A stretch of 64,000 bases of DNA from Sandaracinobacteroides hominis (GCF_016464365.1 NZ_JADCUC010000006.1:186001-250000), one strand, 5' to 3'; positions 32,894 to 41,582 are shown, numbered from the stretch's first letter. Numbers and translations are program-made. Notes: generated by a model from the letters alone, not told the origin.

Positions 32894-33139
32894 ATGTCAG
32901 AAGACGGCTGGTTCAAAGCCAAGCGCAACGGCTATGGCAGCGGCCCGCCCATCAGCTGGCAGGGCTGGGCGCTCACCATCGCCTACATTGCCGCCATCGC
33001 CACCGCGCCGTGGATCGCCCGCCAAACCCCGGAGGGCGCCATCCTGCTCTTCATCGCCGCCACCGCCAGCTTCCTGCTCATGGCAGCCCGCACCACCAGG
33101 GGCGGCTGGCGCTTCCGCCGCAACGGCAAGCCAGACTAG
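32894..33139 (+). CDS. small two-helix membrane protein
   Basis: An 81-residue protein with two hydrophobic helices (WALTIAYIAAIATAPWIA and AILLFIAATASFLLMAA), a soluble N-terminus (SEDGWFKAKRNGYGSGPPISWQG) and a basic C-terminus. It is the third gene of the SPFH operon, 9 bp after the RHH-like gene. The last five codons with the stop are tandemly duplicated downstream (33125-33139 and 33140-33154), so stop readthrough would simply repeat GKPD. Confidence 0.7.
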   Translation: MSEDGWFKAKRNGYGSGPPISWQGWALTIAYIAAIATAPWIARQTPEGAILLFIAATASFLLMAARTTRGGWRFRRNGKPD

Positions 33140-33274
33140 GGCAAGCCAGACTGAGGCGTGAACCTCCAATGGAAACGCGCCGAGGGAGGCAGGAGGAGAG
33201 GGGATTCCCGCCCACCCTCGGCACGCGCCTGACCCAAAGGCGGGCAGGCGCTTTCAAACGAAAATGAAACGGAT

Positions 33275-33907
33275 TCAGTCCCCGGCAGCAGCCTTGGCTT
33301 CCTCCACCAGCGCCGCGTCGATTGCCTTGGCCCGCTTGTAGGCGTCCCGCGCCCGCAGCCGTTCGACATAGGCCGTCAGTGCCGGCGTCGGCTCGATCAT
33401 CCCGAACTGCAACGGCCAGTCGATCTGCGCCCCGGCATAGACATCCGCCGCCGAAAAGCTGTCGCCGGCAATCCACTCGCTTGCGCTTACCGCCTTTTCC
33501 AGCGCGCCAACCACATCCTGCCAGCTTCCATAGCCGACCATCACCTTCTGCTCGTCCGGGATCTCGATCTTCCGATAGCGGTCCATGATGGCGCTCTCCA
33601 CCGGCCCCGCGCCAAAGAACATCCAGCGATAATAGGCCCCGCGCGCACCGGCCGGCGGCGCCAGCCCGGCTTGCGGAAAGGCATCCGCCAGATAGGCGCA
33701 GATCGCCCCGCACTCCGTCACCACCTGCCCGCCATGCCGGATCGCAGGCACCTTGCCCATCGGATTGATCGCCAGATAATCGGCCGACTTCATCGTCGTC
33801 CCATATTGCAGGATCACCGTCTCATAGGGCTGCCCCAGCTCCTCCAGCATCCAGCGCATCGTCTGCCCGCGCGACTGCGGATTCGTATAGAAGATTATCT
33901 CGCCCAT
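33275..33907 (-). CDS. glutathione S-transferase family protein
   Basis: A 210-residue GST. The N-terminal thioredoxin-like domain (MGEIIFYTNPQSRGQTMRWMLEELGQPYE, INPMGKVPAIRHGGQVVTECGAICAYLAD) holds the cis-Pro and the E-C pair at the glutathione site. A helical C-terminal domain with the Asp cap (ASEWIAGDSFSAADVY) follows. It probably conjugates or reduces electrophiles with glutathione. The ATG at 33907 follows GGGAG and starts the first strand; an upstream Met lacks homology. Confidence 0.92.
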   Translation of the reverse strand: MGEIIFYTNPQSRGQTMRWMLEELGQPYETVILQYGTTMKSADYLAINPMGKVPAIRHGGQVVTECGAICAYLADAFPQAGLAPPAGARGAYYRWMFFGAGPVESAIMDRYRKIEIPDEQKVMVGYGSWQDVVGALEKAVSASEWIAGDSFSAADVYAGAQIDWPLQFGMIEPTPALTAYVERLRARDAYKRAKAIDAALVEEAKAAAGD

Positions 33908-34038
33908 GCCGCTGCTCCCTGCCGCCAAGTTTCAGAACATAACAAGAACAATCGCGATTCGCAAACCACCTCGGGAACAGCTGCGCCCCTGCCTCGTTTC
34001 CGGGATGAACCCGTTCATGCAGACGAAAGGAGGACGAG

Positions 34039-34260
34039 ATGATCAGCGAAAGGCAAGGCCGCCCGATATTCGGATTCATCCTCCTGGGTGTAGTCGTCGC
34101 CGGCGTCGCCTTTGCCGGCGCAGCCCCCAACGAAGCGGTGATCGAGGAAGGCTCCGCGCGGATGATAAACTACACGCCGCCCACCGCCCAGACCGGTGCG
34201 TTCGGCGCCGAACAGACCCGCGCCACCGAAGTGGCCCGCCGCGCAATCCAGGACGATTGA
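34039..34260 (+). CDS. small membrane-anchored hypothetical protein
   Basis: A 73-residue protein with one hydrophobic helix (IFGFILLGVVVAGVAFAGAA) that may be a signal anchor and a polar remainder (ARMINYTPPTAQTGAFGAEQTRATEVARRAIQDD). A near-perfect AAAGGAGG Shine-Dalgarno precedes the ATG by five bases, supporting expression. No family recognised. Confidence 0.65.
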   Translation: MISERQGRPIFGFILLGVVVAGVAFAGAAPNEAVIEEGSARMINYTPPTAQTGAFGAEQTRATEVARRAIQDD

Positions 34261-34327
34261 AGGGGTTGAACCCCTCCTGACAGGCTCCTAGCCTCCCCCG
34301 CAACAAACCGAAAAACGGGGGGAAACC

Positions 34328-35665
34328 ATGCTCAGGATCGTCGCAGCCGCCGCACTGCTGGCCACAACCGCCGCCGCCCAGACGCCACCGCTTGCCGCCG
34401 CCCAGCCCGATCCGGCGAAATCGTCAGATCCGGTGAAATCGTCCGATCCGGCGAAATTGTCCGACCCTGTGAAAGCCGGCCTGATGCAGGGAAGCCCGGT
34501 CCCCGCCGACAAGCAGGTCCGCTGGGACAATGGCTCGATGTGGGCCTTCCCCAACACCCGCTGGGCCTTCTCCAACCAGCAGGCGCTCGTCCCCACCGCC
34601 ACCATCCACCGCGCCGGCGTGCCCTCCGCACTTCCGCGCGCGGAAAAGCCGCTCGATACCGTCGCCTTCACCACGTTCGAGGGCAAACCCATGACCTGGG
34701 GCCAGGCCTTCGACACCAACTACACCGACGGCATCATCGTGCTGCACAAGGGCCGCGTCGTCTACGAACGCTATGCCGGCGCCCTCCGGCCCGAAGGCCG
34801 CCACATCGCCATGTCCGTCACCAAGAGCTTCGTCGGAACCCTGGCCGAGCTGCTGATCCACGAAGGCAAGCTCGACGACAGCCGCACCGTTGCCAGCTAC
34901 GTCCCCGAGCTCGCCCAATCCGGCTTCGGGAGCGCCACGCTGCGCCAGCTGCTGGATATGCGCACAGCCATCGCCTTCAACGAAGACTATGCCGGCGGCG
35001 GCCTATCCGATGTCAACCGCATGGCGTTCGCCGTCGGGATGGCCCCCAATCCGCCCGGCTTCTCTGGTCCGGACGGCAATTTTGCCTTCGCGGCCAGCCT
35101 CGGCGCCAACGGCCGGCACGGCGGCAACTTCGTCTATCGCACGCCCAACACCATGGCCCTGCAATGGGTGGTGGAGCGCGTTGGCGGCGCCCCGCTCGCC
35201 ATGCAGATCTCCAGCCGCTTCTGGCAACCTATGGGCATGGAGCAGGACGCAACGCTCAACATCGATCGTATCGGCACGGCCTTCGGCGGCGGCGGCATGA
35301 ACGTCGCGCTCCGCGACATGGCCCGCTTCGGTGAAATGATCCGGCTGGGTGGCCGCTGGAACGGCAGGCAGATCCTGCCGGCTGCCGTCGCGAAGGCGAT
35401 CCTCACCCCCGGAGACGCAGCTGCCTTCGCTGCCACCAAATATCCCGGCCTCGATGGCGGCAGCTACCGCAGCCAGTGGTGGCACCGCGCCGGCGGGCAG
35501 ACGATGGCGGTCGGCGTGCACGGGCAGGGCATCTACATCGATCCCAAACACGATCTGGTCATCGCCCGCTTTGCCAGCCACCCGGTCGCCAGCAACCGCG
35601 CCATCAATGCAACAACCCTTCCCGCCTACGACGCCGTCGCACAGCATCTGACGACGTCCCGCTGA
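34328..35665 (+). CDS. serine hydrolase, beta-lactamase/penicillin-binding (class C-like) family
   Basis: A 445-residue exported protein with signal peptide (MLRIVAAAALLATTAAAQ). A low-complexity linker made of four DP(A/V)K-type units follows (34409-34474 in the DNA). The beta-lactamase-like domain has the nucleophile motif SVTKSF (SxxK), then HEGKLDDSRTVASYVPELAQSGFGSATLRQLLDMRTAI and a C-terminal WWHRAGGQTMAVGVHGQGIYIDPKHDLVIARFAS (the HxG-type strand). Such proteins are esterases, D-peptidases or beta-lactamases; antibiotic hydrolysis should not be assumed. Confidence 0.88.
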   Translation: MLRIVAAAALLATTAAAQTPPLAAAQPDPAKSSDPVKSSDPAKLSDPVKAGLMQGSPVPADKQVRWDNGSMWAFPNTRWAFSNQQALVPTATIHRAGVPSALPRAEKPLDTVAFTTFEGKPMTWGQAFDTNYTDGIIVLHKGRVVYERYAGALRPEGRHIAMSVTKSFVGTLAELLIHEGKLDDSRTVASYVPELAQSGFGSATLRQLLDMRTAIAFNEDYAGGGLSDVNRMAFAVGMAPNPPGFSGPDGNFAFAASLGANGRHGGNFVYRTPNTMALQWVVERVGGAPLAMQISSRFWQPMGMEQDATLNIDRIGTAFGGGGMNVALRDMARFGEMIRLGGRWNGRQILPAAVAKAILTPGDAAAFAATKYPGLDGGSYRSQWWHRAGGQTMAVGVHGQGIYIDPKHDLVIARFASHPVASNRAINATTLPAYDAVAQHLTTSR

Positions 35666-35837
35666 TTGCCAACGGGCAAGCGCACCGACCGGGGCGGAGG
35701 ATGAAAAGGCCTGGCATGGGATTGAACTTGCTCTTGGGGAAGGCTGGCACTGCCGCCGACGCAGCACAAAATTCAAGCCCAGCTGTTTTGCGAAAGCCGC
35801 TACGGACTTGGCTCCAACCGGCTGCAGCGCCGGTCGT

Positions 35838-36900
35838 CTAATGCAGTTCCACCCGCTCGCCCGGCTCCAGTGCCGGAAAGCGATGATGCGCGATGCCCGC
35901 CGCATCCAGTGCCTGCCCCAGGGCCACCACCGGCGCATCGCGTCCCTCGTCGGTCAGCTGAAACGTGCCCCAATGGATGCCCACCGCCTGCTCGGCGCCC
36001 AGGTCGGCAAAGGCCTTCACGGCTTCCTCAGGGTTCATATGCTGCTCGGCCATGAACCAGCGCGGCTCATAGGCCCCGACTGGCAGCAGCGCCAAACGGA
36101 TCGGCAAGCCAGCCGCCCGCGCCCGTTCCCCCACCTTCCGGAAAAAAACCGCCGTCGCCATAGCCGGTGTCGCCGGCAAAATAGACGATCCCATCCGGCA
36201 GCGTCACCTGCCAGCCCGCCCACAGCGCCCGGTTGCGATCGGCCCCCCAGCGCGACGTCCAGTGCCGCACCGGCACCGCCTCCAGCTTCGCCGGCCCGGC
36301 GTCAACCGGCTGTCCCCAGTCCAGCTCCGTCGCCTCGATTCCGTTCTTCGCCAGCAGTTCGCCATGCCCCAGCGGCACGAAAATATTCGGCCGATCCCGC
36401 TCCCGCAGCCGCTTCAGGGTCGGCACATCCAGATGGTCCCAATGGCCATGGCTCACCAGCACGATGTCGATCTTCGGCAGATCCTCGAACCGGATTCCCG
36501 GCTCCGTCACCCGCTTCGGCCCGGCAAAGCTGAAGGGGCCCGCGCGCTCGCTCCACAGCGGATCGGTCAGGATGTTCAGCCCCTCGGTCTGCACCAGCAC
36601 AGAGGCATGGCCCACCATCGTCGCAACGATCCGCCGGCCCGCCACCCGCGCTTCGGGCAGGGCAGGGTGCACGTGCACCGTCTCCGGCCATTTCGCCGGC
36701 TCGCGCTCCCATTGCCATTTCAGCACCGCGCCCAGGGACGTGTTCCCCACCGGCCGACCTTCCGGCATGAAAAAGCGCTCGCCGTCAAAATGGTCGGAAA
36801 CCGGATATTTCATCGGCCCCGGGTCCGCCAGCCACACCAGCAGCAGCACCACGCCCGCAAGCGAGCCGAAGCCGATCAGGATCCACCAGGGCCAGGCCAT
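35838..36900 (-). pseudogene. MBL-fold metallo-hydrolase (UlaG/NAPE-PLD-like), frameshifted
   Basis: Two overlapping minus-strand frames together make one protein. The upstream part has a membrane anchor (WWILIGFGSLAGVVLLLVWLAD) and the zinc motif VLVSHGHWDHLDVPT (HxHxDH), reaching FAGDTGYGDGGFF. The downstream part continues FFRKVGERARAAGLPIRLALLPVGAYEPRWFM and includes GIHWGTFQLTDEGRD. The break is at a run of seven A (36142-36148; T on the coding strand); six would restore the frame and join GGFF directly to RKVGERA. It is a pseudogene, a slippery gene or a sequencing error. The intact enzyme would be a lactonase or phosphodiesterase-like hydrolase. Confidence 0.85.
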
Positions 36901-36902
36901 CC

Positions 36903-37409
36903 TCAGTCAGCCAGCTCCACCACGGCTTCCACTTCCACCGGAATGTTCATCGGCAGGCTGGGCGCTCCCACTGCACTGCGCGGCGCCTTGCCACCCTCGC
37001 CAAAGGCCACCACCATCAGGTCGGAAAAGCCGTTCACCACCTGCGGATGCTGGGTGAAACTGTCTGTGGAGTTCACGAACCCCAGAATCCGAACGAACCG
37101 CCTCACCTTCGAAAGCTCGCCGACGCTCGCCTTGATGGTGGACAGCATGCACAGCCCCACCTTTTCGGCAGAGGCCCTTCCTTGCTCCACGGTCAGGTCC
37201 CGCCCCACCTTGCCGTTCGCCTGCGTCCCGCACTGGCCATGCCCCGACAGAAACAGCAGATTGCCGCTCTGCGCCGACGTCACATAGGTCGCCACCGGCT
37301 TCACCGGCTCCGGCAGCACATAGCCCTTCGCCGCCAGCCGCTGCTCCGGCGTCTCCGCCATAACCGGCGAAGCCAGAACTGCCGCCAGCACCATCAATCC
37401 GATACGCAT
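36903..37409 (-). CDS. exported RidA-family protein
   Basis: A 168-residue protein with signal peptide (MRIGLMVLAAVLASPVMA) and a RidA/YjgF domain (YVLPEPVKPVATYVTSAQSGNLLFLSGHGQC, CMLSTIKASVGELSKVRRFVRILGFVNSTDSFTQHPQVVNGFSDLM, RSAVGAPSLPMNIPVEVEAVVEL). Cytosolic RidA deaminates reactive enamines using a conserved Arg near the C-terminus; here the matching position reads (A)PRSAVGA, which carries an Arg. The export signal places this paralogue in the periplasm, where the role is unknown. It ends 3 bp before the frameshifted MBL gene. Confidence 0.85.
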   Translation of the reverse strand: MRIGLMVLAAVLASPVMAETPEQRLAAKGYVLPEPVKPVATYVTSAQSGNLLFLSGHGQCGTQANGKVGRDLTVEQGRASAEKVGLCMLSTIKASVGELSKVRRFVRILGFVNSTDSFTQHPQVVNGFSDLMVVAFGEGGKAPRSAVGAPSLPMNIPVEVEAVVELAD

Positions 37410-37464
37410 GCAAACCCCCGAAACATTGAACCGGGAGCAAGCCTAGGGCAGCAATCGGGCACGC

Positions 37465-37498
37465 GAAAGGGCCATGCGGCCCTCACAGCGCATGGCCC
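37465..37498 (-). terminator. terminator-like hairpin after the PEP-CTERM gene
   Basis: On the minus strand GGGCCATGCG and CGCATGGCCC (37489-37498 with 37469-37478) form a perfect 10-bp stem around a ten-base loop, followed by TTTCG. It lies 22 bp after the stop of the PEP-CTERM gene. The T-run is weak. Confidence 0.65.
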
Positions 37499-37520
37499 GT
37501 CTCCACTGGTGGAGAAACGC

Positions 37521-38198
37521 TTAAGCGGTGGTGAGAACCCGGCGACGCATGCCCAGCCCGACCATGCCGAAACCGGCGATCATCATCGTCCAGGTTCCGG
37601 GCTCGGGCACGCCGCCCGTCGGCGTGATGCTGGCGCTCACATTGTCCACAAACGCGGTATTGTCGCTCTGCGACAGCCCATGGAAGGCCAGCGTATAGCT
37701 CTGCCCGCCGGAAACCAGCGCGCTCAGCCCGCGGCCAACGAAATTCTGCCCGCTCGCAGTCGAAAAAGTCCCCAGCAGGCTGCTGCTCAACCACACTTCA
37801 TATGTCTGATCGCCCTTATAGCCGCCGCCGAAAATGTCCGGGCGCGAGCCTTCCAGCCAGCTGATGTCCAGCGTGCCCGTCGCGTCGGCGGTAAAGCTCT
37901 GCACCAGCCAGCCGGTTCCCTGCACAAAGCCATATTGCGCCCCGGCAAAGCCCGTCGGCGCCGAGCCGCCAAACCAGGGAGTCGCCATGGTGCCATCGAT
38001 CAGCCCGGCGCCAAAGAAGGTCCAGCCGGCAATCGTGCCTTCGGGATAGGCGTAGGTGCCATAGGATCCCGGCGCCGCCGCCGCGGCCAGATCTTCGAAG
38101 CCGCCATTGGTCAGCAGCTCGGCGGCCTTGGCGCCAGGCGAAACCAGCGTGGTGGCGAGAAGGGCGACGATGGTCGACCCCAGCAGAGCATTTTTCAT
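37521..38198 (-). CDS. PEP-CTERM sorted secreted protein
   Basis: A 225-residue protein with signal peptide (MKNALLGSTIVALLATTLVSPGAKA) and a beta-rich body beginning ELLTNGGFEDLAAAAAPGSYGTYAYPEG, a galactose-binding-like or DUF642-like opening. The C-terminal sorting tail is PEPGTWTMMIAGFGMVGLGMRRR, a PEP motif, a hydrophobic helix and an Arg cluster, as in exosortase substrates; this wording is typical of sphingomonads. It is likely displayed on the surface or in extracellular polymer. No exosortase gene is in the window. Confidence 0.9.
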   Translation of the reverse strand: MKNALLGSTIVALLATTLVSPGAKAAELLTNGGFEDLAAAAAPGSYGTYAYPEGTIAGWTFFGAGLIDGTMATPWFGGSAPTGFAGAQYGFVQGTGWLVQSFTADATGTLDISWLEGSRPDIFGGGYKGDQTYEVWLSSSLLGTFSTASGQNFVGRGLSALVSGGQSYTLAFHGLSQSDNTAFVDNVSASITPTGGVPEPGTWTMMIAGFGMVGLGMRRRVLTTA

Positions 38199-38365
38199 CC
38201 AGCGACCCTTACCCGTTCTTGCCGCAGCCTTTGCGCTGCAGTCCATTATCGTTGAAACCGTTGTTGTTGCACGCCTTACACCCGATGCTGCATACACATC
38301 TGTGCGCCCGAAATCTGTAAACCAGTGATGCGGGAACAACGGGGACAACAATCGGTTGGGTGTCG

Positions 38366-39907
38366 ATGGGCTTTTCTGGGATTCAGCTGCTGGCCAGGTT
38401 CATTGGCGGCTGGGCGTTGGTCGCGTCGCCCCTGCTGCTGCCGGCCCCGCTGGCGGCGCAGTCCTCCAGCCAGTCCATCCGCGTGCCCAATCTCTCCAGC
38501 ATCCCGGATCTCAACCGCTACCTGAAGCGCGCCCGCGAAACCTGCGGCAAGGAACCCCGGATCATCACCGAAAGCCGCCCCTCCACCAAGCCGGGCGGCG
38601 AAGTCATCGGCCAGCACCCCGAACGCGGCACCCGGGTCGGCTGCGACGCTACCGCCGTCACGCTCTACGTCTCCGCTGGTCCGGCCCCGCCGGAACTCGT
38701 CGTCCCCACCCTCATCGAACCGCGCCACCGCGCCCATTTCGAGCAGCAGGCGTCGGACTTCTGCAACATCCCCGTCCGCGTCGCCATCCGCAAGGAAGCC
38801 TCGCCGCTCGCCGCCAACATGTTCCTGTCGCAAAGCCCGCAACAGGGCGGCCGCTACCGCTGCGGTGCGCCGATCAGCGTCTCCGTCTCCGCAGGCCCGC
38901 CAAAGCCCAGGGCTGAACGCAAGCCGCCGGCAAAGCCAGCCGAACCGGAAACGCCTGCCCAAGCGTCCCCCACGATCGCGCCTGCCGCCACCCTGCCGGA
39001 AACCGCCACGCCTTCACTCGCGCCTCCACCGCCGGCCGTCGAGCAACCCCAACCGGCAGCTCCGGCCGAACAAGCGGCAATCCAGTCACCCAGCCGTCCA
39101 TTTCCCTGGCTCCTCGCCGCCTCATCCGCCCTGCTGCTCGCCGCCGTGCTGATGTTCGCGCTATGGCTGCTCGGCCGCCGCCGCGCCGCCGCCCGCCCGG
39201 CTACCCAGACCACACCCCCCAGCTCCGGCACCGAAATGTCGCTCGCCATCGGCCGCCCCATGACCGCGGCCGCGCTCGGCCCGGCCATGCCCGCCGACGG
39301 CCAGCCCGTCACCACCAAGCTGAAGCCGGTCCCGATCGTCGCCGATCTCATCCACCCGATCGACCCGGTGGTGGACTGGATCGCCGCCACTACCGTCGCC
39401 CAGGCCAGCACCGCGGCGCTCGGCGGACGCGGCCAGCGCTTCGGCGGCGGCGGCGAGACCCTACAACCGCTCCGCGAGTCCATCGCCCGGGGCCTGTCAC
39501 AAGCGCTGCTGTTCGAACTCGCTCCGCTTCTGGCCGATGCCTATGCCCGCGCCCGGGACTTGCCCGCCGCTATCGCCGCCGGTGGCCACACGCCGCTCGC
39601 CCCGCACAGCGTCGTCCTCACCATCTACCCGGATTTCACCGTCACGGCGGGCGGCCTGCCGCTGTTCCGCATCGCCCCCTCCATCGAACTGCGCATCGGC
39701 CTCGACTCCGCTGCAATCGAAATCCGCGGCCACAGCCTCGAGGCGATGGCTCCCGGTCCGCTCACCGTCTCAGCCCGCGTCAGCTGGCTCGGCGAATCCC
39801 GCCCCGTGCAGGTGGCGGCCCGTCACGCAGATTGGCCCGGCAGCGTCGCCATCCAGCCTTCCCGCCTGCTGCACAGCCTCACGGAGCGGCAGACCGCTGG
39901 CAAATAG
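38366..39907 (+). CDS. membrane protein with two PASTA-like domains
   Basis: A 513-residue protein. N-terminal signal helix (LLARFIGGWALVASPLLLPAPLAAQ), then two PASTA-like repeats at about residues 40-105 and 110-180, each with a paired Cys (ARETCGKEPR and RVGC; DFCNIPVR and RYRC) and the GxVIxQxPxxG pattern (GEVIGQHPERG; FLSQSPQQGG). A Pro/Ala-rich linker, a transmembrane helix (WLLAASSALLLAAVLMFALWLL) and a C-terminal domain of about 200 residues follow. PASTA modules bind muropeptide-like ligands in Gram-positive kinases; here no kinase is present. A GTG at 38360 is the alternative start. Confidence 0.7.
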   Translation: MGFSGIQLLARFIGGWALVASPLLLPAPLAAQSSSQSIRVPNLSSIPDLNRYLKRARETCGKEPRIITESRPSTKPGGEVIGQHPERGTRVGCDATAVTLYVSAGPAPPELVVPTLIEPRHRAHFEQQASDFCNIPVRVAIRKEASPLAANMFLSQSPQQGGRYRCGAPISVSVSAGPPKPRAERKPPAKPAEPETPAQASPTIAPAATLPETATPSLAPPPPAVEQPQPAAPAEQAAIQSPSRPFPWLLAASSALLLAAVLMFALWLLGRRRAAARPATQTTPPSSGTEMSLAIGRPMTAAALGPAMPADGQPVTTKLKPVPIVADLIHPIDPVVDWIAATTVAQASTAALGGRGQRFGGGGETLQPLRESIARGLSQALLFELAPLLADAYARARDLPAAIAAGGHTPLAPHSVVLTIYPDFTVTAGGLPLFRIAPSIELRIGLDSAAIEIRGHSLEAMAPGPLTVSARVSWLGESRPVQVAARHADWPGSVAIQPSRLLHSLTERQTAGK

Positions 39908-39915
39908 GGCGACAG

Positions 39916-40581
39916 TCAGCCAACGAACCATCGCCGCACCACGTGCAGATCATCCGCCACCGCCGTTGCCAACACACGCATTTCGTCGGTCGCCGGCAGC
40001 AGGTCGGGCACCATCACCACCCGCATCCCCGCCGCCGCCGCAGAGCGAACGCCGCTATGCGAATCCTCCAGGGCCAGCATGTCGGCGGGCGCAAACCCCA
40101 GCCGCTCCGCCGCCAGCAGATAGGGTTCGGGCGAAGGCTTGGCATTCGCCACATCGTCGCGCGCCACCACCGTATCCAGCAAGGGCCAGATCCCTGCCTG
40201 CGTCAGATGCGGCTCCGCCTGCGCCAGCCACGAAGAGGTAACGACGGCGATCGGCAAGCCCGCCGCCTTCACCGCCTGCACCATCTCCCGTGCGCCCGGC
40301 CGCATCGGCATGCCGGCGCGCACCAGCTCCCGCACCCGCGCCCGATAGGCGACCCGGAATTCGTCATAGGGAAAATCGGCGCCAAACACCTCGGCCAGCC
40401 GCTTGCGCGTGCCGAACTCGTCCACGCCCACCAGCCCCATGAACAGCCCGTCGTCAAAGGCCAGCCCGCGCGAAGCCGCCTCCACGTCCATCGCCTCGCG
40501 CGTCAGCCGCTCGGTATCCAGCAGCAGCCCGTCCATGTCGAAGGCAACAGCCTTCGGGCGAAATCCGCGCAAGCCAATCAC
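39916..40581 (-). CDS. HAD-superfamily phosphatase, beta-phosphoglucomutase-like
   Basis: A 221-residue HAD hydrolase. Motif I VAFDMDGLLLDTE (nucleophile Asp and the following acid), a helical cap, motif II VVTSSWL, motif III Lys in NAKPSPEPYLLAAERLG and motif IV LALEDSHSGVRSAAAAGM. The cap type matches beta-phosphoglucomutase and sugar-phosphate phosphatases. The start at 40581 overlaps the stop of the DUF2306 gene by ATGA. The substrate is probably a small sugar phosphate or nucleotide (inference). Confidence 0.9.
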   Translation of the reverse strand: MIGLRGFRPKAVAFDMDGLLLDTERLTREAMDVEAASRGLAFDDGLFMGLVGVDEFGTRKRLAEVFGADFPYDEFRVAYRARVRELVRAGMPMRPGAREMVQAVKAAGLPIAVVTSSWLAQAEPHLTQAGIWPLLDTVVARDDVANAKPSPEPYLLAAERLGFAPADMLALEDSHSGVRSAAAAGMRVVMVPDLLPATDEMRVLATAVADDLHVVRRWFVG

Positions 40582-41083
40582 TGGAACAACCAGACCCCAA
40601 GCATCCGATGAAAGGGAAAGGTGAAGAAGCCCGCCACCAGCAAGGCAAAGATCGAAAGCCCGCGCACCATCGCCCGATGCCCTTTCACGTCATGCCGGCG
40701 CGCCCTCCAGATCAATCGCGGCACGGCGATCACCACCCACAAGGACAGCAGATGGATCAGGCTGAAGCCGCCACTCTTCGACATCCGGATATCGAAACTG
40801 ATCGCAGCCAGCGCCAGCATCGCCAGCGCCCAGACCCACCCCAGCACCCGGTGCGAAGCAGACCCCTTCGCCCGCCACAACATCACCGGCGTCAAGCCAG
40901 CACCAGCATCGCCAGCAACAGATGCGCCCACACAGCAGGCGTGGGCAAAGCCCAATCCCCCCGCCCCCGCAGCACGGCAACAATCACCACCGCCAGCAAG
41001 GCAAGCGCCAGCCAGCCAATCACGCGGTCGGGCAGCACCCGCTCCAGAACTGGTTTTTGCAAAACGCCCCCCGGCTGGTCCAT
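40578..41083 (-). pseudogene. DUF2306-like membrane protein, frameshifted
   Basis: Two minus-strand frames combine into one four-helix membrane protein. The N-terminal part (from 41083) reads DRVIGWLALALLAVVIVAVLRGRGDW and ends WAHLLLAMLVLA at a TGA (40892-40894). The next frame continues LTPVMLWRAKGSASHRVLGWVWALAM and ends FTFPFHRMLGVWLF. One missing base at the AA pair 40894-40895 breaks the gene: GCTTTG would read LALTPVM. His residues in RGHR-type and H-x-L segments fit the family. Either a fresh inactivation or a base-calling error. It overlaps the HAD gene downstream. Confidence 0.8.
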
Positions 41084-41139
41084 GCACGCAAGTCTCCTGC
41101 CGCCGCCTAGGCCAGAACGAGGCGTCGACGCAATTCATT

Positions 41140-41235
41140 CAGACTAAACCCGTCGAAGCCCGCTCAAGCTGAGCCCGCCGAAGCACCGCTCAGGCTGAGC
41201 TTGTCGAAGCACCGCTCAGGCTGAGCTTGTCGAAG
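41140..41235. repeat. palindromic repeat array upstream of the GIY-YIG gene
   Basis: About four units of a 24-26 bp element of the form CGCTCAGGCTGAGC-T/C-TGTCGAAGC, in this orientation. Each unit contains the near-palindrome GCTCAGGCTGAGC. The array ends about 30 bp before the GIY-YIG start codon. The same units occur after the gene in the opposite orientation. This short element is widespread in sphingomonad and other proteobacterial genomes. Confidence 0.9.
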
Positions 41236-41264
41236 CCCATCCACCATGGCAACCAACGCACTCC

Positions 41265-41582
41265 ATGGCCTTCCACACCTATATCCTGCGTTGCGCAGAC
41301 GGCTCCTACTATGTCGGCCACACAGACAATCTCGAACACCGGCTCGCCGAACATCAATCAGGCACGCGAGGCGGATACACCAGCCGGCGCCGACCCGTCA
41401 CACTGCTATGGTCGCAGCATTTCCAGACCCGCGACGATGCCTTCGCGGCAGAACGCCAGCTGAAGGGCTGGAGCCGGGCGAAGAAGGAAGCAATGATGGC
41501 CGGCAACTGGGAACTGGTCAGCCAACTGGCCAGCGCCAAGGCAGGCGCGCCACCCCATCGGGATTCGACAGGCTCAGCCTGA
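41265..41582 (+). CDS. GIY-YIG nuclease domain protein, UPF0213/YhbQ-like
   Basis: A 105-residue single-domain protein. The GIY-YIG strands are YIL (residues 6-8) and YYVG (15-18) in the context TYILRCADGSYYVGHT, with Arg26 in NLEHRLAEH and the acidic helix EQHFQTRDDAFAAERQLKGWSRAKKEAMM-like region (segment QTRDDAFAAERQLKGWSR) supplying the catalytic Glu. Small proteins of this type are predicted endonucleases. The last codons and the stop are made from the first downstream repeat unit (GATTCGACAGGCTCAGCCTGA), so the repeat array encodes the C-terminus DSTGSA. Confidence 0.88.
   Translation: MAFHTYILRCADGSYYVGHTDNLEHRLAEHQSGTRGGYTSRRRPVTLLWSQHFQTRDDAFAAERQLKGWSRAKKEAMMAGNWELVSQLASAKAGAPPHRDSTGSA

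Noticed and set aside
35701-35841. 46-codon ORF between the serine hydrolase and the MBL gene
   Set aside because: The GGAGG lies directly against the ATG, too close to be used, and the composition is unremarkable.
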